Of a stretch of 64,000 nucleotides of DNA, positions 25,888 through 34,528 are shown one piece after another. The notes under the pieces were generated by a model, which worked only from the letters and a program-made list of their open reading frames with translations, searched no databases and was not told the DNA's origin. How positions within the stretch are numbered: the first letter of the stretch is position 1; each line of letters begins with the position of its first letter. Made by a program: the position numbers and the translations under genes. This DNA is from DATDQA01 sp035292505 (GTDB lineage: Bacteria; Bacteroidota; Bacteroidia; Chitinophagales; Saprospiraceae). The stretch covers positions 74,824 to 138,823 of the forward strand of contig DATDQA010000022.1 in assembly GCA_035292505.1 (NCBI GenBank). The letters run 5' to 3'.

Positions 25888-26499
25888 TTACTTAGAGTAC
25901 AATTCGACAATCAATTGTTCATTGATCTTTTCAGGGATGTGTTCTCTGTCTGGATACTCGATGAATTTTCCCTCGAAGCGATCCGGATTCCACTCCAACC
26001 AGGGGAATTTGCGGATACTTGATTTCGCACGGACATTGTCACGAACAACATCCAGATTTTGAGATTTTCCACGCACCGAGATCATGTCCCCGGGTTTTAG
26101 TTCATATGAAGGAATATTGGTCAGCACACCGTTTACCAGAATATGCTGATGAGATACTAACTGACGTGCTGCACGACGTGTCGGAGCGACTCCCATGCGG
26201 AAAATCGTGTTATCGAGTCGCGCTTCCAGGAATTGCAACAGCACCTGACCCGTCACCCCTTTTTTACTGGTGGCCATTTCAAACAATTTGCGGAACTGCC
26301 GTTCTAATACCCCGTAGGTATATTTCGCTTTCTGCTTTTCCAGGAGTTGCAGCGCATAATCAGATCTTTGCTTTCTGCGACGAGTGGGGCCATGTTGTCC
26401 AGGGCCGTATTTTTTACGGTCGAAGATCTTATCCTCGCCATAGATCTGTTCACCGAGAGCTCTCGCTTTTTTAGATCTGGGCCCTATATACCTTGCCAT
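25888..26499 (-). CDS. rpsD: 30S ribosomal protein S4
   Basis: 203 residues. The start MARYIGPRSKKARALGEQIY and the S4 RNA-binding domain (LDNTIFRMGVAPTRRAARQ, then HILVNGVLTNIPSYELKPGD) are diagnostic. S4 nucleates 30S assembly on the 16S 5' domain, and in many bacteria represses its own operon; no such site could be recognised here. The N-terminal zinc-type cysteines found in some S4 proteins are absent. It lies between rpsK and rpoA. Confidence 0.98.
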   Translation of the reverse strand: MARYIGPRSKKARALGEQIYGEDKIFDRKKYGPGQHGPTRRRKQRSDYALQLLEKQKAKYTYGVLERQFRKLFEMATSKKGVTGQVLLQFLEARLDNTIFRMGVAPTRRAARQLVSHQHILVNGVLTNIPSYELKPGDMISVRGKSQNLDVVRDNVRAKSSIRKFPWLEWNPDRFEGKFIEYPDREHIPEKINEQLIVELYSK

Positions 26500-26541
26500 T
26501 TGTTATTCTCTTTTCAGTTCAAGTAAAATGAATGAGATGGG

Positions 26542-26931
26542 TTACACTCTGCGTTTTTTAGGTGGCCTGCATCCATTATGCGGAATGGGAGTCAGATCTT
26601 GTATTTTAGTTACTCTCAGACCTGCTACATCGATTGCACGGATTGCAGCTTCGCGTCCTGATCCGGGACCTTTCACGAAGATTTGTACGTTGCGCATACC
26701 CGCATCAAACGCTTGTTGTGCTGCAGTATTGGCAGCCATCTGTGCTGCATAGGGAGTATTCTTTTTAGATCCCTTGAAGCCGGCTTTACCAGCACTGGCC
26801 CATGATACAACCTGACCCTGCCTGTTACATACAGAGACAATGATATTGTTAAAGGAGGCCTGAATATATACCATGCCATCCGGATCCACTTTGACTTTCC
26901 TCTTCTTTGCTGCCTTCTTGACTTTTGACAT
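26542..26931 (-). CDS. rpsK: 30S ribosomal protein S11
   Basis: 129 residues, normal length. Basic N-terminus (KKAAKKRKVKVD) followed by ASFNNIIVSVCNRQGQVVSWASAG and the C-terminal signature DLTPIPHNGCRPPKKRRV. S11 lines the platform of the 30S subunit near the mRNA exit and contacts S21 and 16S helix 45. It lies between rpsM and rpsD in the alpha cluster. Confidence 0.98.
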   Translation of the reverse strand: MSKVKKAAKKRKVKVDPDGMVYIQASFNNIIVSVCNRQGQVVSWASAGKAGFKGSKKNTPYAAQMAANTAAQQAFDAGMRNVQIFVKGPGSGREAAIRAIDVAGLRVTKIQDLTPIPHNGCRPPKKRRV

Positions 26932-26964
26932 TTGGTATGCTTACTATTGATGATTACTTAGGGA

Positions 26965-27342
26965 TTACTTCGTTGCTTTCTTCTTATTGGCAACCGTCTT
27001 TTTCTTGCCTTTACGCGTGCGGGCATTTGTGCGGGTGCGTTGTCCACGTACGGGTAAGCCTTTGCGATGCCTTAATCCACGATAACACCCAATATCCATC
27101 AGCCGTTTAATGTTCAATTGAACTTCGCTTCTCAGCTCACCCTCTACCGTGAGTTCTTCCTGAATGTAACTGGCAATGGAACGGACATTTTCATCCGTCC
27201 ATTCATTGACTTTCACATTTTCATCAATGGAAGCTTTGCTGAGGATGTTTTGTGCTGTGGACTTGCCAATACCATAGATGTATTGAAGCCCAATCACTCC
27301 TCGCTTCATTCTTGGAAGATCAACTCCTGCAATCCTTGCCAT
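26965..27342 (-). CDS. rpsM: 30S ribosomal protein S13
   Basis: 125 residues. MARIAGVDLPRMKRGVIGLQYIYGIG opens with the S13 helix-two-turn-helix region, here given only in outline: residues 1-8 MARIAGVD and 21-26 YIYGIG. The C-terminal signature is GLRHRKGLPVRGQRTRTNAR, followed by a lysine-rich tail that reaches the decoding-site tRNAs. S13 sits in the head of the 30S subunit. It lies between rpmJ and rpsK. Confidence 0.98.
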   Translation of the reverse strand: MARIAGVDLPRMKRGVIGLQYIYGIGKSTAQNILSKASIDENVKVNEWTDENVRSIASYIQEELTVEGELRSEVQLNIKRLMDIGCYRGLRHRKGLPVRGQRTRTNARTRKGKKKTVANKKKATK

Positions 27343-27369
27343 AACCTGAATTTTCTCCTATATCAGAGA

Positions 27370-27486
27370 TTAACCCTGACGTTGTTTAAACTTTGGAGTT
27401 TTTTTGTTGATGATATACAACTTGCCCTTACGTTTTACAATTTTGCAATCCGCTGAGCGCTTTTTAATCGATGCTCTTACCTTCAT
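27370..27486 (-). CDS. rpmJ: 50S ribosomal protein L36 (zinc-free form)
   Basis: 38 residues, full length for L36: start MKVRASIKKRSADCKIVKRK, end TPKFKQRQG. The classical form binds zinc by three Cys and one His. Here only the Cys at 14 remains, with Ser at 11, Asn at 27 and Phe at 32, so this is the zinc-independent (C-minus) form. It lies in its usual place between infA and rpsM, 12 bases after infA. Confidence 0.95.
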   Translation of the reverse strand: MKVRASIKKRSADCKIVKRKGKLYIINKKTPKFKQRQG

Positions 27487-27498
27487 TGGTACAGATCT

Positions 27499-27717
27499 TT
27501 ACTTGTATCGATACGTAATCCGTCCCCGAGACAAATCATAGGGGGACATCTCTACCGCTACCTTATCCCCGGGCAATATCCGGATGTAGTGCATCCGCAT
27601 CTTTCCCGAAATCGTGGCAAGGAGCACGTGATCGTTCTCCAACCTTACCCGAAACATGGCATTTGACAGCGCTTCCTCGATGATTCCATCCTGTTTGATA
27701 AGCTGCTGCTTAGCCAT
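27499..27717 (-). CDS. infA: Translation initiation factor IF-1
   Basis: 72 residues from the ATG at 27717 (MAKQQLIKQDG), matching family length. An ATG two codons upstream (27723) is less likely. One OB fold: EEALSNAMFRVRLENDHVLLATISGKMRMHYIRILPGD in outline, with SGKMR and the final PYDLSRGRITYRYK diagnostic. IF-1 blocks the ribosomal A site during initiation. It lies between map and rpmJ. Confidence 0.97.
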   Translation of the reverse strand: MAKQQLIKQDGIIEEALSNAMFRVRLENDHVLLATISGKMRMHYIRILPGDKVAVEMSPYDLSRGRITYRYK

Positions 27718-27741
27718 TTTCAAATTTTGGAGTGCAAATAT

Positions 27742-28599
27742 CTACTTTTTTAACGAAGTTTTACTGATTTCAACGTTATTTTTGGCCGCTGCTTCAATGC
27801 CCGTATGGTCTGAAAGGATATCAGCCCTCTCCTTCCGCACCACCACCGTGTGTTCGAAATGGGCTGAGGGTTTGCGGTCCCGGGCGCTGACGGTCCAGCC
27901 ATCCTTCGCCTGCACCACTTCTTTCCTTCCAAGGTTGATCATTGGCTCGATTGCGATAACCAAGCCGTCCTTAAGCACAATTCCAGTGCCCCGACGACCG
28001 TAATTTGGGACTTCAGGAGGTTCGTGAAGATTTCTGCCGACACCGTGTCCAACGAGTTCCCGGACAACTGAGAAATGATGCACCCGTTCGCATAAATTCT
28101 GAATTGCATATCCAATGTCGCCAAGCCTCTTGCCGGCTACTGCCTGTTCAATCCCAAGGTACAAGGCCTCATGTGTTACTTCCAGCAACTTCCGGACATT
28201 GTCAGCTATCTCACCAAGAGGGAAAGTATATGCCGCATCTCCGTAATATCCATTGTGATATACTCCGCAATCTACTGAGACGATATCCCCGTCTGCAAAT
28301 TCCGTATCTCCAGGAATTCCATGGACAACACCTTCATTTACGGAGATGCAAAGGGTGGCAGGAAAATCCCGATACCCTTTGAAACCGGGTTTCGCCTGAT
28401 TGTCACGAATGAGCTCTTCTGCTTCCTTATCCAACAGACGACCCGTTATCCCCGGTTTGAGTCGTCCGGCAACATGAGCGAGAGTTTTACATACGAGCAG
28501 ACAGTTTGCACGGATGATCTCGACTTCCTCATCAGTCTTGTAATAGATCCGATCCTGAGCAGGAGCAGAATTGGTGGTAGAAGAAATAGAGCGCAGCAT
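27742..28599 (-). CDS. map: Methionine aminopeptidase, type I
   Basis: 285 residues, with a slightly long N-terminus (about 20 residues before IYYKTDEEVEIIRANC). All five metal ligands are visible: the two Asp in VSVDCGVYHNGYYGDAAYTF, His in GHGVGRNLHEPPEVPNYG, Glu in VIAIEPMI and Glu in HFEHTVVV. It removes the initiator methionine from new proteins. It lies eight bases downstream of secY, as in most spc clusters. Confidence 0.97.
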   Translation of the reverse strand: MLRSISSTTNSAPAQDRIYYKTDEEVEIIRANCLLVCKTLAHVAGRLKPGITGRLLDKEAEELIRDNQAKPGFKGYRDFPATLCISVNEGVVHGIPGDTEFADGDIVSVDCGVYHNGYYGDAAYTFPLGEIADNVRKLLEVTHEALYLGIEQAVAGKRLGDIGYAIQNLCERVHHFSVVRELVGHGVGRNLHEPPEVPNYGRRGTGIVLKDGLVIAIEPMINLGRKEVVQAKDGWTVSARDRKPSAHFEHTVVVRKERADILSDHTGIEAAAKNNVEISKTSLKK

Positions 28600-28607
28600 A
28601 CCCTCTA

Positions 28608-29966
28608 TTACATTGGAGCGCCAATACCCTGCACATTGCTACGACCTTTCAACTTTCCAGATTTGACCAATCCATCATACTTGCGCATGAGAAGATGGCT
28701 CTCAATCTGCTGAAGCGTATCCAGCACAACACCGACGAGAATGAGCAAAGAAGTCCCCCCGAAGAAAACTGCAAATGCCTGGTTGACACCAAAAGCATAT
28801 GCAAATGCCGGGATGACAGTGATAAATCCGAGAAAAATTGATCCCGGCAATGTCACCCTTGTCGTTACATTATCGATGAAGTCCGCAGTATCTTTTCCAG
28901 GCTTAATGCCCGGGATGAACGCATTCTGACGTTTCAGGTAGTCCGCATACTGCTGAGGGTTTACCAGCAGCGCTGTATAGATATAGGTAAAGAACACAAC
29001 GAGAATAAATGAAATCACACTGGATAAAAAAGAAAATGGCGCTGATAGCTGTGCTACGATGCCTCCGGACAATTGGGATGCGTCGCTGACAAAATACTGC
29101 GCAACAGTCAGGGGAAGGAACATCAATGCCTGTGCAAAAATGATCGGCATTACACCAGCAGCATTTACTTTTAAAGGAATGTAATCGCGTACACCTGCCT
29201 GCGGAATATTCTGATTTCCACGCCCTACCATCCGTTTGGCAAACTGAATCGGAATGCGACGAATGGCCTGGACAATTGCGATAGTGACAAGGGTGACAAC
29301 AAAGAATGCCGCCAACTCCAAAACAAAAAGAAATAATCCGCTTGCACCAAGACGTGCTGTAAACTCAAAAATCAAGGCCTGAGGCAGCCTCGCGATAATC
29401 CCAATCATGATCAACAAGGATATTCCGTTTCCAATGCCTCGATCCGTAATACGCTCCCCAAGCCACATTGCGAAGATGGTTCCGGTGGATAAAATAATGA
29501 TACTTGCCAACCAGAAAATACCAGGAGAAACGTTTGGATCCACAGCGTTCATCCCCTGTACATAGGACAGATACGCACCACCTTGAACAAGGGTGATAGC
29601 CACAGTCAACAGTCTCGTGATCTGACTGATCTTCTTACGACCAGATTCACCTTCCTGTTGCTGAAGCCTTTGAAAATACGGTACGGCAAAGCCAAGAAGT
29701 TGTACGATAATCGAAGCGGTGATGTAGGGCATTATTCCCAGCGCGAAAATCGCAGCATTACCAAAAGCACCACCCGTAAATACATTGATCAGGCTTAGCA
29801 AGTCATTCCCTCCAAGTGAAGCCTGGAGAGCATCTGGATTCACACCAGGTAAAACGATAAATGATCCCAAGCGAAAGACTGCGAGCAATCCCAACGTATA
29901 AAGAATACGCTGCCGCAGTTCTTTGATGTTCCAGATATTCTTGAGAGTATCAATAAATTTTTTCAT
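28608..29966 (-). CDS. secY: Protein translocase subunit SecY
   Basis: 452 residues with ten predicted membrane helices. It opens LKNIWNIKELRQRILYTLGL, has the plug-region LGIMPYITASIIVQLLG, and the conserved GMNAVDPNVSPGIFWL and RIPIQFAKRM stretches. It forms the inner-membrane channel with SecE and SecG, and every signal-peptide protein in this window, including the T9SS cargo, must pass through it first. It lies between rplO and map. Confidence 0.97.
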   Translation of the reverse strand: MKKFIDTLKNIWNIKELRQRILYTLGLLAVFRLGSFIVLPGVNPDALQASLGGNDLLSLINVFTGGAFGNAAIFALGIMPYITASIIVQLLGFAVPYFQRLQQQEGESGRKKISQITRLLTVAITLVQGGAYLSYVQGMNAVDPNVSPGIFWLASIIILSTGTIFAMWLGERITDRGIGNGISLLIMIGIIARLPQALIFEFTARLGASGLFLFVLELAAFFVVTLVTIAIVQAIRRIPIQFAKRMVGRGNQNIPQAGVRDYIPLKVNAAGVMPIIFAQALMFLPLTVAQYFVSDASQLSGGIVAQLSAPFSFLSSVISFILVVFFTYIYTALLVNPQQYADYLKRQNAFIPGIKPGKDTADFIDNVTTRVTLPGSIFLGFITVIPAFAYAFGVNQAFAVFFGGTSLLILVGVVLDTLQQIESHLLMRKYDGLVKSGKLKGRSNVQGIGAPM

Positions 29967-29972
29967 CGATAA

Positions 29973-30422
29973 TTATTGTACGATGGTAATGATGCCCCCC
30001 TTACCTTCGATGGCTGAACGCGCGGAGGCAGAAACTGCATGTGCTTCAACAGCGACAGAATCCGTAAGCTCGCCCCGGCCGAGAATTTTTACCAAGTCCC
30101 GTTTCTTGATATAGTTTGTCTTTCGTAACAAATCAAGAGTGACGGTCTTTACGCCATTCTTCGTCGCAAATGACTGAAGCTGATCAAGATTGATACCAAC
30201 AAAATATGTCTTATTCGGTGAATTGAAACCAACTTTAGGGATGCGCATTTGCAATGGCATCTGACCACCTTCATGATGCCGCTTTTTACTGTACCCCGAT
30301 CTCGATTGCTGACCTTTATGTCCTTTCGTGGAAGTTCCACCATGACCTGAACCCTGGCCACGTGCAATTCGTTTGCCTTTCTTTATTGAACCGGGAGCAG
30401 GAGTAAGATTGTGCAATTCCAT
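29973..30422 (-). CDS. rplO: 50S ribosomal protein L15
   Basis: 149 residues. Start MELHNLTPAPGSIKKGKRIA with GRGQGSGHGGTSTKGHKGQQ-type glycine- and basic-rich segment (here ARGQGSGHGGTSTKGHKGQ) and SGYSKKRHHEGGQMPL. The C-terminal half carries AVEAHAVSASARSAIEGKGG. L15 is a late-assembly 23S-binding protein. It lies seven bases upstream of secY. Confidence 0.97.
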   Translation of the reverse strand: MELHNLTPAPGSIKKGKRIARGQGSGHGGTSTKGHKGQQSRSGYSKKRHHEGGQMPLQMRIPKVGFNSPNKTYFVGINLDQLQSFATKNGVKTVTLDLLRKTNYIKKRDLVKILGRGELTDSVAVEAHAVSASARSAIEGKGGIITIVQ

Positions 30423-30448
30423 TTCTACATCGAGTTTACATTCACCAA

Positions 30449-30634
30449 TTAAGACGAAATCTTATCAACGCGCACGAGATGACCGACGATATCGAGCATC
30501 CCCAGGATTTGCCTGGAATCCTCATGCTCCACAGTCTGACTGATTTTACGCAATCCCAATGCGTGCAATGTATCTTTCTGTCTTTTCGGTCGATCGATCG
30601 GACTTTTTATTTGAGTGATTCTGAGCTTTGCCAT
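30449..30634 (-). CDS. rpmD: 50S ribosomal protein L30
   Basis: 61 residues, normal length: MAKLRITQIKSPIDRPKRQK at the start, then TLHALGLRKISQTVEHEDS and a final VRVDKI strand. L30 is a small, sometimes dispensable protein of the large subunit. It lies between rpsE and rplO. Confidence 0.95.
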   Translation of the reverse strand: MAKLRITQIKSPIDRPKRQKDTLHALGLRKISQTVEHEDSRQILGMLDIVGHLVRVDKISS

Positions 30635-30663
30635 GATATCAGTCTGATGCTTCGTGTATGATT

Positions 30664-31179
30664 TTAACCCTGGAATAATTTGGTCATAGAGATTCCACGC
30701 TGAGCAGCCACTTCTTTAGGACTGCGGAGTTTCTGGAGTGCATCCATTGTCGCTTTCACCACATTATGCGGATTTGATGATCCCATCGATTTTGCAAGTA
30801 CATTGTGCACCCCGGCGATCTCAAGTACTGCGCGCATTGCCCCACCTGCAATGACACCGGTACCATCAGCAGCAGGTTTAATGAGCACTCTGCCCGCACC
30901 GTACTTTCCATTTTGTGGATGTGGAATTGTGCCTTTATGCAACGGTACGCGGATAAGATCTTTTTTAGCATCATCAACTGCTTTTGAAATAGCCTCTGTG
31001 ACATCCCTTGCTTTCCCCAATCCATGTCCAACGGTACCTTGACCGTCACCGACCACAACAATAGCCGAAAAACTAAAGGTACGGCCACCCTTTGTCACTT
31101 TGGCGACTCGATTCAGTGAGACGAGCTTTTCCTGCAGCTCAGTCTCAGTTGGCTTCACCCTTGTCACTGCTTTTGCCAT
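30664..31179 (-). CDS. rpsE: 30S ribosomal protein S5
   Basis: 171 residues. The S5 double-stranded RNA-binding part has RVAKVTKGGRTFSFSAIVVV and GDGQGTVGHGLGKARDVTEAI. The C-terminal part shows GVIAGGAMRAVLEIAGVHNV and NPHNVVKATMDAL. S5 helps form the mRNA entry site and influences decoding accuracy. It lies between rplR and rpmD. Confidence 0.98.
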   Translation of the reverse strand: MAKAVTRVKPTETELQEKLVSLNRVAKVTKGGRTFSFSAIVVVGDGQGTVGHGLGKARDVTEAISKAVDDAKKDLIRVPLHKGTIPHPQNGKYGAGRVLIKPAADGTGVIAGGAMRAVLEIAGVHNVLAKSMGSSNPHNVVKATMDALQKLRSPKEVAAQRGISMTKLFQG

Positions 31180-31213
31180 CAGTTGTATTCTGTTTGTTCT
31201 ATTTGCTGTTAAA

Positions 31214-31567
31214 TTAAAACTTCAGTCCTTTTTCACGAGCACCCTCTGCCAGAGCTTTGACGCGGCCGTGATAGATATATCCACCCCGATCAAAGACCAC
31301 AGAGTCAATATTCAGGTCTAAGGCGCGCTGTCCGATCAACTGACCGACGGTTTTTGCACGTTCTGTCTTATTGCCACCTGCCTGAAGGCTCTCATCGGAT
31401 GAACTTGCAGCAGCCAATGTTTTGCCATTCAGATCGTCGATGAGTTGACAATAAATTTCCTTATTACTACGAAAGACAGAAAGGCGTGGCTTGTTTGCAC
31501 TACCCCTGATTTTATGACGAATCCGATACCGGATCCGTTGTCTCTTTTCTATTTTATCGAAACTCAT
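31214..31567 (-). CDS. rplR: 50S ribosomal protein L18
   Basis: 117 residues. RIRHKIRGSANKPRLSVFRS and SNKEIYCQLIDDLNGKTLAA are the conserved 5S rRNA-binding parts, and the protein ends FDRGGYIYHGRVKALAEGAR-EKGLKF. L18 with L5 brings 5S rRNA into the large subunit. It lies between rplF and rpsE. Confidence 0.97.
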   Translation of the reverse strand: MSFDKIEKRQRIRYRIRHKIRGSANKPRLSVFRSNKEIYCQLIDDLNGKTLAAASSSDESLQAGGNKTERAKTVGQLIGQRALDLNIDSVVFDRGGYIYHGRVKALAEGAREKGLKF

Positions 31568-31578
31568 AGCTCAAACAA

Positions 31579-32133
31579 TTATTTGCCGGCTGTTTTACCA
31601 GCTTTCCTACGTAAGACTTCGGTAGAGTATTTAATCCCCTTCCCTTTATATGGCTCGGGCTTTCTGAGAGATCTGATTTTTGCTGCAATCTGACCCAACA
31701 ATTGCTTCTCAGGACTTTCGAGGCGAATTGTAGGATTTGATCCTTTTTCCGTCTTCGTCATGACCTTGACTTCATCGGGTATATACATCATGATCGGGTG
31801 AGAAAAACCGACGGAGATTTCCAGTAGATTTCCTGCATTGCTGATACGATATCCAACCCCGACCAACTCAAGTTCTTTCACAAATCCTTTATGTACTCCT
31901 TCCACCATATTTGCCAGTACAGAGCGATACATTCCGTGCATCGCTTTATGACGCTTCTGATCCGTTGGCCGTTCAATCCTGATCGTATCATCCTGCACAG
32001 AAACCTTGATATCAGGATGTACTTCCTGAGTCAGGACACCTTTCGGGCCTTTGACACTCACCAGGTTGTTCTGACTGATGTCAATCTTCACCCCTGCAGG
32101 AATTTGTATCAGTGCGTTACCTATTCTAGACAT
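31579..32133 (-). CDS. rplF: 50S ribosomal protein L6
   Basis: 184 residues from the ATG at 32133 (MSRIGNALIQIPAGVKIDIS), which fits the family. An ATG nine codons upstream (32160) adds residues without counterpart. The two L6 domains show VSVKGPKGVLTQ and, near the end, PEPYKGKGIKYSTEVLRRKAGK. L6 sits near the factor-binding site of the large subunit. It lies between rpsH and rplR. Confidence 0.97.
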   Translation of the reverse strand: MSRIGNALIQIPAGVKIDISQNNLVSVKGPKGVLTQEVHPDIKVSVQDDTIRIERPTDQKRHKAMHGMYRSVLANMVEGVHKGFVKELELVGVGYRISNAGNLLEISVGFSHPIMMYIPDEVKVMTKTEKGSNPTIRLESPEKQLLGQIAAKIRSLRKPEPYKGKGIKYSTEVLRRKAGKTAGK

Positions 32134-32181
32134 TTCAATTGGATTTAACCAATGATGCAATACAATATCATCGAGATTCTA

Positions 32182-32589
32182 TTAATACACATAACACAAT
32201 AATTCACCTCCCACATTCTGCGTCATTGCCTGCTTGCTTGTCATGACTCCCTTGGAAGTCGACACGATTGCGACGCCAAGTCCATTGATGATTCTGGGGA
32301 GTTTTTCACAACTGGTATACTTCCGCAATCCAGGCTTACTAATCCGACCCAGCTTACGGATGACGGGCTCCTTGGTACGTTTATCATATTTCAACGCAAT
32401 CTGAATCGTTCCCTGCTTCCCGCCTTCTCCTTCGGTAATCTTATATCGATGGATAAATCCCTGTTCATAGAGAATCTCCGTGATCTTCTTTTTAAGATTT
32501 GATACGGGTATTTCTACGACGCGATGACTCGCCATCTGGGCATTACGAATGCGCGTGAGATAATCTGCTATAGGATCTGTAACCGCCAT
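32182..32589 (-). CDS. rpsH: 30S ribosomal protein S8
   Basis: 135 residues. Start MAVTDPIADYLTRIRNAQMA and C-terminal GVAIVSTSKGVMTSKQAMTQ with GGELLCYVY are diagnostic. S8 is a primary 16S binder; in E. coli it represses the spc operon by binding the rplE region, and no such mimic was identified here. It lies between rpsN and rplF. Confidence 0.97.
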   Translation of the reverse strand: MAVTDPIADYLTRIRNAQMASHRVVEIPVSNLKKKITEILYEQGFIHRYKITEGEGGKQGTIQIALKYDKRTKEPVIRKLGRISKPGLRKYTSCEKLPRIINGLGVAIVSTSKGVMTSKQAMTQNVGGELLCYVY

Positions 32590-32640
32590 GTGTATCCTCC
32601 TGTCTCTCTTTTTATTGTGTTAAAATAACCAGATGATGAA

Positions 32641-32910
32641 CTACCAGCTTGCTTTTGTGATACCCGGAATTTTACCATCGAGTGCCATTTGTCTGAACAT
32701 ATTCCTGCACAATCCAAACTTGCGCATATAGCCCTTAGGGCGACCTGACAATTGGCACCGATTGTGCAGCCGAATGGCAGAACCATTACGCGGCAGTTTA
32801 TCCAATTCGTCATATTTCCCTTCCTCTTTCAATTGCTTGCGAAGGGATGCGAATTTATTGACCATTTTCGCACGCTTTTTTTCCCGTGCGATGAGTGATT
32901 TTTTTGCCAT
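32641..32910 (-). CDS. rpsN: 30S ribosomal protein S14 (zinc-free form)
   Basis: 89 residues, the longer C-minus type: MAKKSLIAREKKRAKMVNKF at the start and CQLSGRPKGYMRKFGLCRNM near the end. The CxxC pairs of the short zinc-binding S14 are absent, matching the zinc-free L36 in the same cluster. S14 lies in the 30S head. Its gene sits between rplE and rpsH. Confidence 0.97.
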   Translation of the reverse strand: MAKKSLIAREKKRAKMVNKFASLRKQLKEEGKYDELDKLPRNGSAIRLHNRCQLSGRPKGYMRKFGLCRNMFRQMALDGKIPGITKASW

Positions 32911-32919
32911 ATCAGTGAC

Positions 32920-33477
32920 TTAATTTCCTCTGTTCATAAAAGGCATTCCAAGCTCTGTCAGCAGTGCCATTGCTTCTGCATCCGTTTTTGCAGTGGTCAC
33001 TACCGTAATATCCATTCCTTTGATCTTGGTCACCTTGTCCAGATCTATTTCTGAGAAAATGATCTGTTCGGTGATACCGCAGGAATAATTTCCTCGTCCA
33101 TCAAAACCTTTGTCGCTGATGCCTCTGAAGTCGCGTACACGTGGTAAAGCCACAGAAATAAATCTATCGAGAAACTCATACATCTTTTCCTGGCGCAATG
33201 TGACACGGACACCGATGGTCATACCTTCGCGGAGCTTGAAGTTCGAGATAGAAGTTCTGGCTTTGGTTGGTACTGCCTTCTGACCAGCAATTTTGGTCAA
33301 TTCCTGCTGATAGATATCGACCAGTTTTTTATCCTGGGTCGCTTCGCCAAGACCCTGGTTAAGGCATACTTTGACCACGCGCGGCACTTCCATGACCGAA
33401 CGATATTGAAATTGCTCCATGAGCTTGGGAACAATTGTTTCCTTGTAATATTTCTGCAGCCTGGGTATATACTTCAT
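32920..33477 (-). CDS. rplE: 50S ribosomal protein L5
   Basis: 185 residues from the ATG at 33477 (MKYIPRLQKYYKETIVPKLM). A GTG one codon upstream (33480) overlaps the rplX stop and is a possible alternative. Conserved VCLNQGLGEATQDKKL, KLREGMTIGVRVTLR and the RDFRGISDKGFDGRGNYSCG loop are visible. L5 binds 5S rRNA with L18. Tight coupling with rplX is likely because the stop and start nearly overlap. Confidence 0.97.
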   Translation of the reverse strand: MKYIPRLQKYYKETIVPKLMEQFQYRSVMEVPRVVKVCLNQGLGEATQDKKLVDIYQQELTKIAGQKAVPTKARTSISNFKLREGMTIGVRVTLRQEKMYEFLDRFISVALPRVRDFRGISDKGFDGRGNYSCGITEQIIFSEIDLDKVTKIKGMDITVVTTAKTDAEAMALLTELGMPFMNRGN

Positions 33478-33479
33478 CA

Positions 33480-33830
33480 CTAGATGATTTCTCCTGATGA
33501 TTTTGCAACACGCACAAGTTTACCATCCACAACTTTCCTGCCGATCCGAGTCGGTTTACCTGATTTCGGTTCGACAAGCATGAGATTCGACAAATGCACC
33601 GGTGCAGAAATTTCTTTGATACCACCGGGATTTTCATTCGTCGGTTTGCGATGTCGTTTGGCGACGCGTACATTTTCCACGACAGCCCTGTTCCTGTCTG
33701 GAAGCATTTCCAGCACCTCACCGGTCTTCCCTTTATCATCGCCTGAGATAACCATTACCCGATCACCTTTTTTGATGTGCAACTTTGGTAAGAAACGCTT
33801 TTGTTGATCTACTTTTTTCTTCTTTTTCAT
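33480..33830 (-). CDS. rplX: 50S ribosomal protein L24
   Basis: 116 residues. The KOW segment is KLHIKKGDRVMVISGDDKGK TGEVLEMLPDRN in outline, followed by VRVAKRHRKPTNENPGG and the end APVHLSNLMLVEPKSGKPTR. L24 starts assembly of the large subunit. It lies between rplN and rplE, and its stop codon touches the rplE start. Confidence 0.97.
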   Translation of the reverse strand: MKKKKKVDQQKRFLPKLHIKKGDRVMVISGDDKGKTGEVLEMLPDRNRAVVENVRVAKRHRKPTNENPGGIKEISAPVHLSNLMLVEPKSGKPTRIGRKVVDGKLVRVAKSSGEII

Positions 33831-33842
33831 ATCGTCAAAAAC

Positions 33843-34208
33843 TTAGAGCACTTCCGGCGCCAGTGAAACAATACGCATATAATTCCGCTCTCTTAATTCT
33901 CTGGCCACAGGGCCAAAAATCCGAGTACCTCTTGGTTCATCCGTAGCAGTAAGCAATACAACTGCATTATCATCGAAGCGGATATAAGATCCGTCGCGTC
34001 GCCTGATCTCTTTTGTGGTACGTACCACAACGGCTTTAGAGACGGTACCCTTTTTTAGACCGCCTGGTGTTGCATCCTTCACAGAGACGACGATCTTGTC
34101 GCCGACACTGGCATAGCGTCTTTTGGATCCACCAAGCACACGGATGCAGAGTACTTCTTTGGCACCGCTATTGTCCGCTACTTTCAACCGTGATTCTTGC
34201 TGTATCAT
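33843..34208 (-). CDS. rplN: 50S ribosomal protein L14
   Basis: 121 residues, normal length. Start MIQQESRLKVADNSGAKEVL and end GTRIFGPVARELRERNYMRI with VSLAPEVL are diagnostic. L14 forms part of the bridge with the small subunit. It lies between rpsQ and rplX. Confidence 0.98.
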   Translation of the reverse strand: MIQQESRLKVADNSGAKEVLCIRVLGGSKRRYASVGDKIVVSVKDATPGGLKKGTVSKAVVVRTTKEIRRRDGSYIRFDDNAVVLLTATDEPRGTRIFGPVARELRERNYMRIVSLAPEVL

Positions 34209-34234
34209 TTCTCCGGATCGATTTTCAATATCAA

Positions 34235-34492
34235 TTACTTCGCACGCTCGACGACTTCCACAAGTCTCCAGCGTTTCCGTTTACTCAACGGACGTGTCTC
34301 CATGATCCTTACGGTATCACCAATGTTGCAGGCATTATCCTCATCGTGTGCCAGAAACTTTTTGGACTTCTTCACGAATTTTCCATAAATGGGGTGACGT
34401 AAGCGTCTTTCCACACTTACTGTGATTGTCTTTTGCATCTTGTTGCTGGTGACAACACCGACTCTCTGCTTTCTGAGTTTTCTCTCGATCAT
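34235..34492 (-). CDS. rpsQ: 30S ribosomal protein S17
   Basis: 85 residues. MIERKLRKQRVGVVTSNKMQ, then VERRLRHPIYGKFVKKSKKF and GDTVRIMETRPLSKRKRWRL give a complete S17 OB fold. S17 is a primary binder of the 16S 5' domain. It lies between rpmC and rplN. Confidence 0.97.
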   Translation of the reverse strand: MIERKLRKQRVGVVTSNKMQKTITVSVERRLRHPIYGKFVKKSKKFLAHDEDNACNIGDTVRIMETRPLSKRKRWRLVEVVERAK

Positions 34493-34528
34493 GAATACAT
34501 ATACTAAACTGTGACGATTATTCCAATT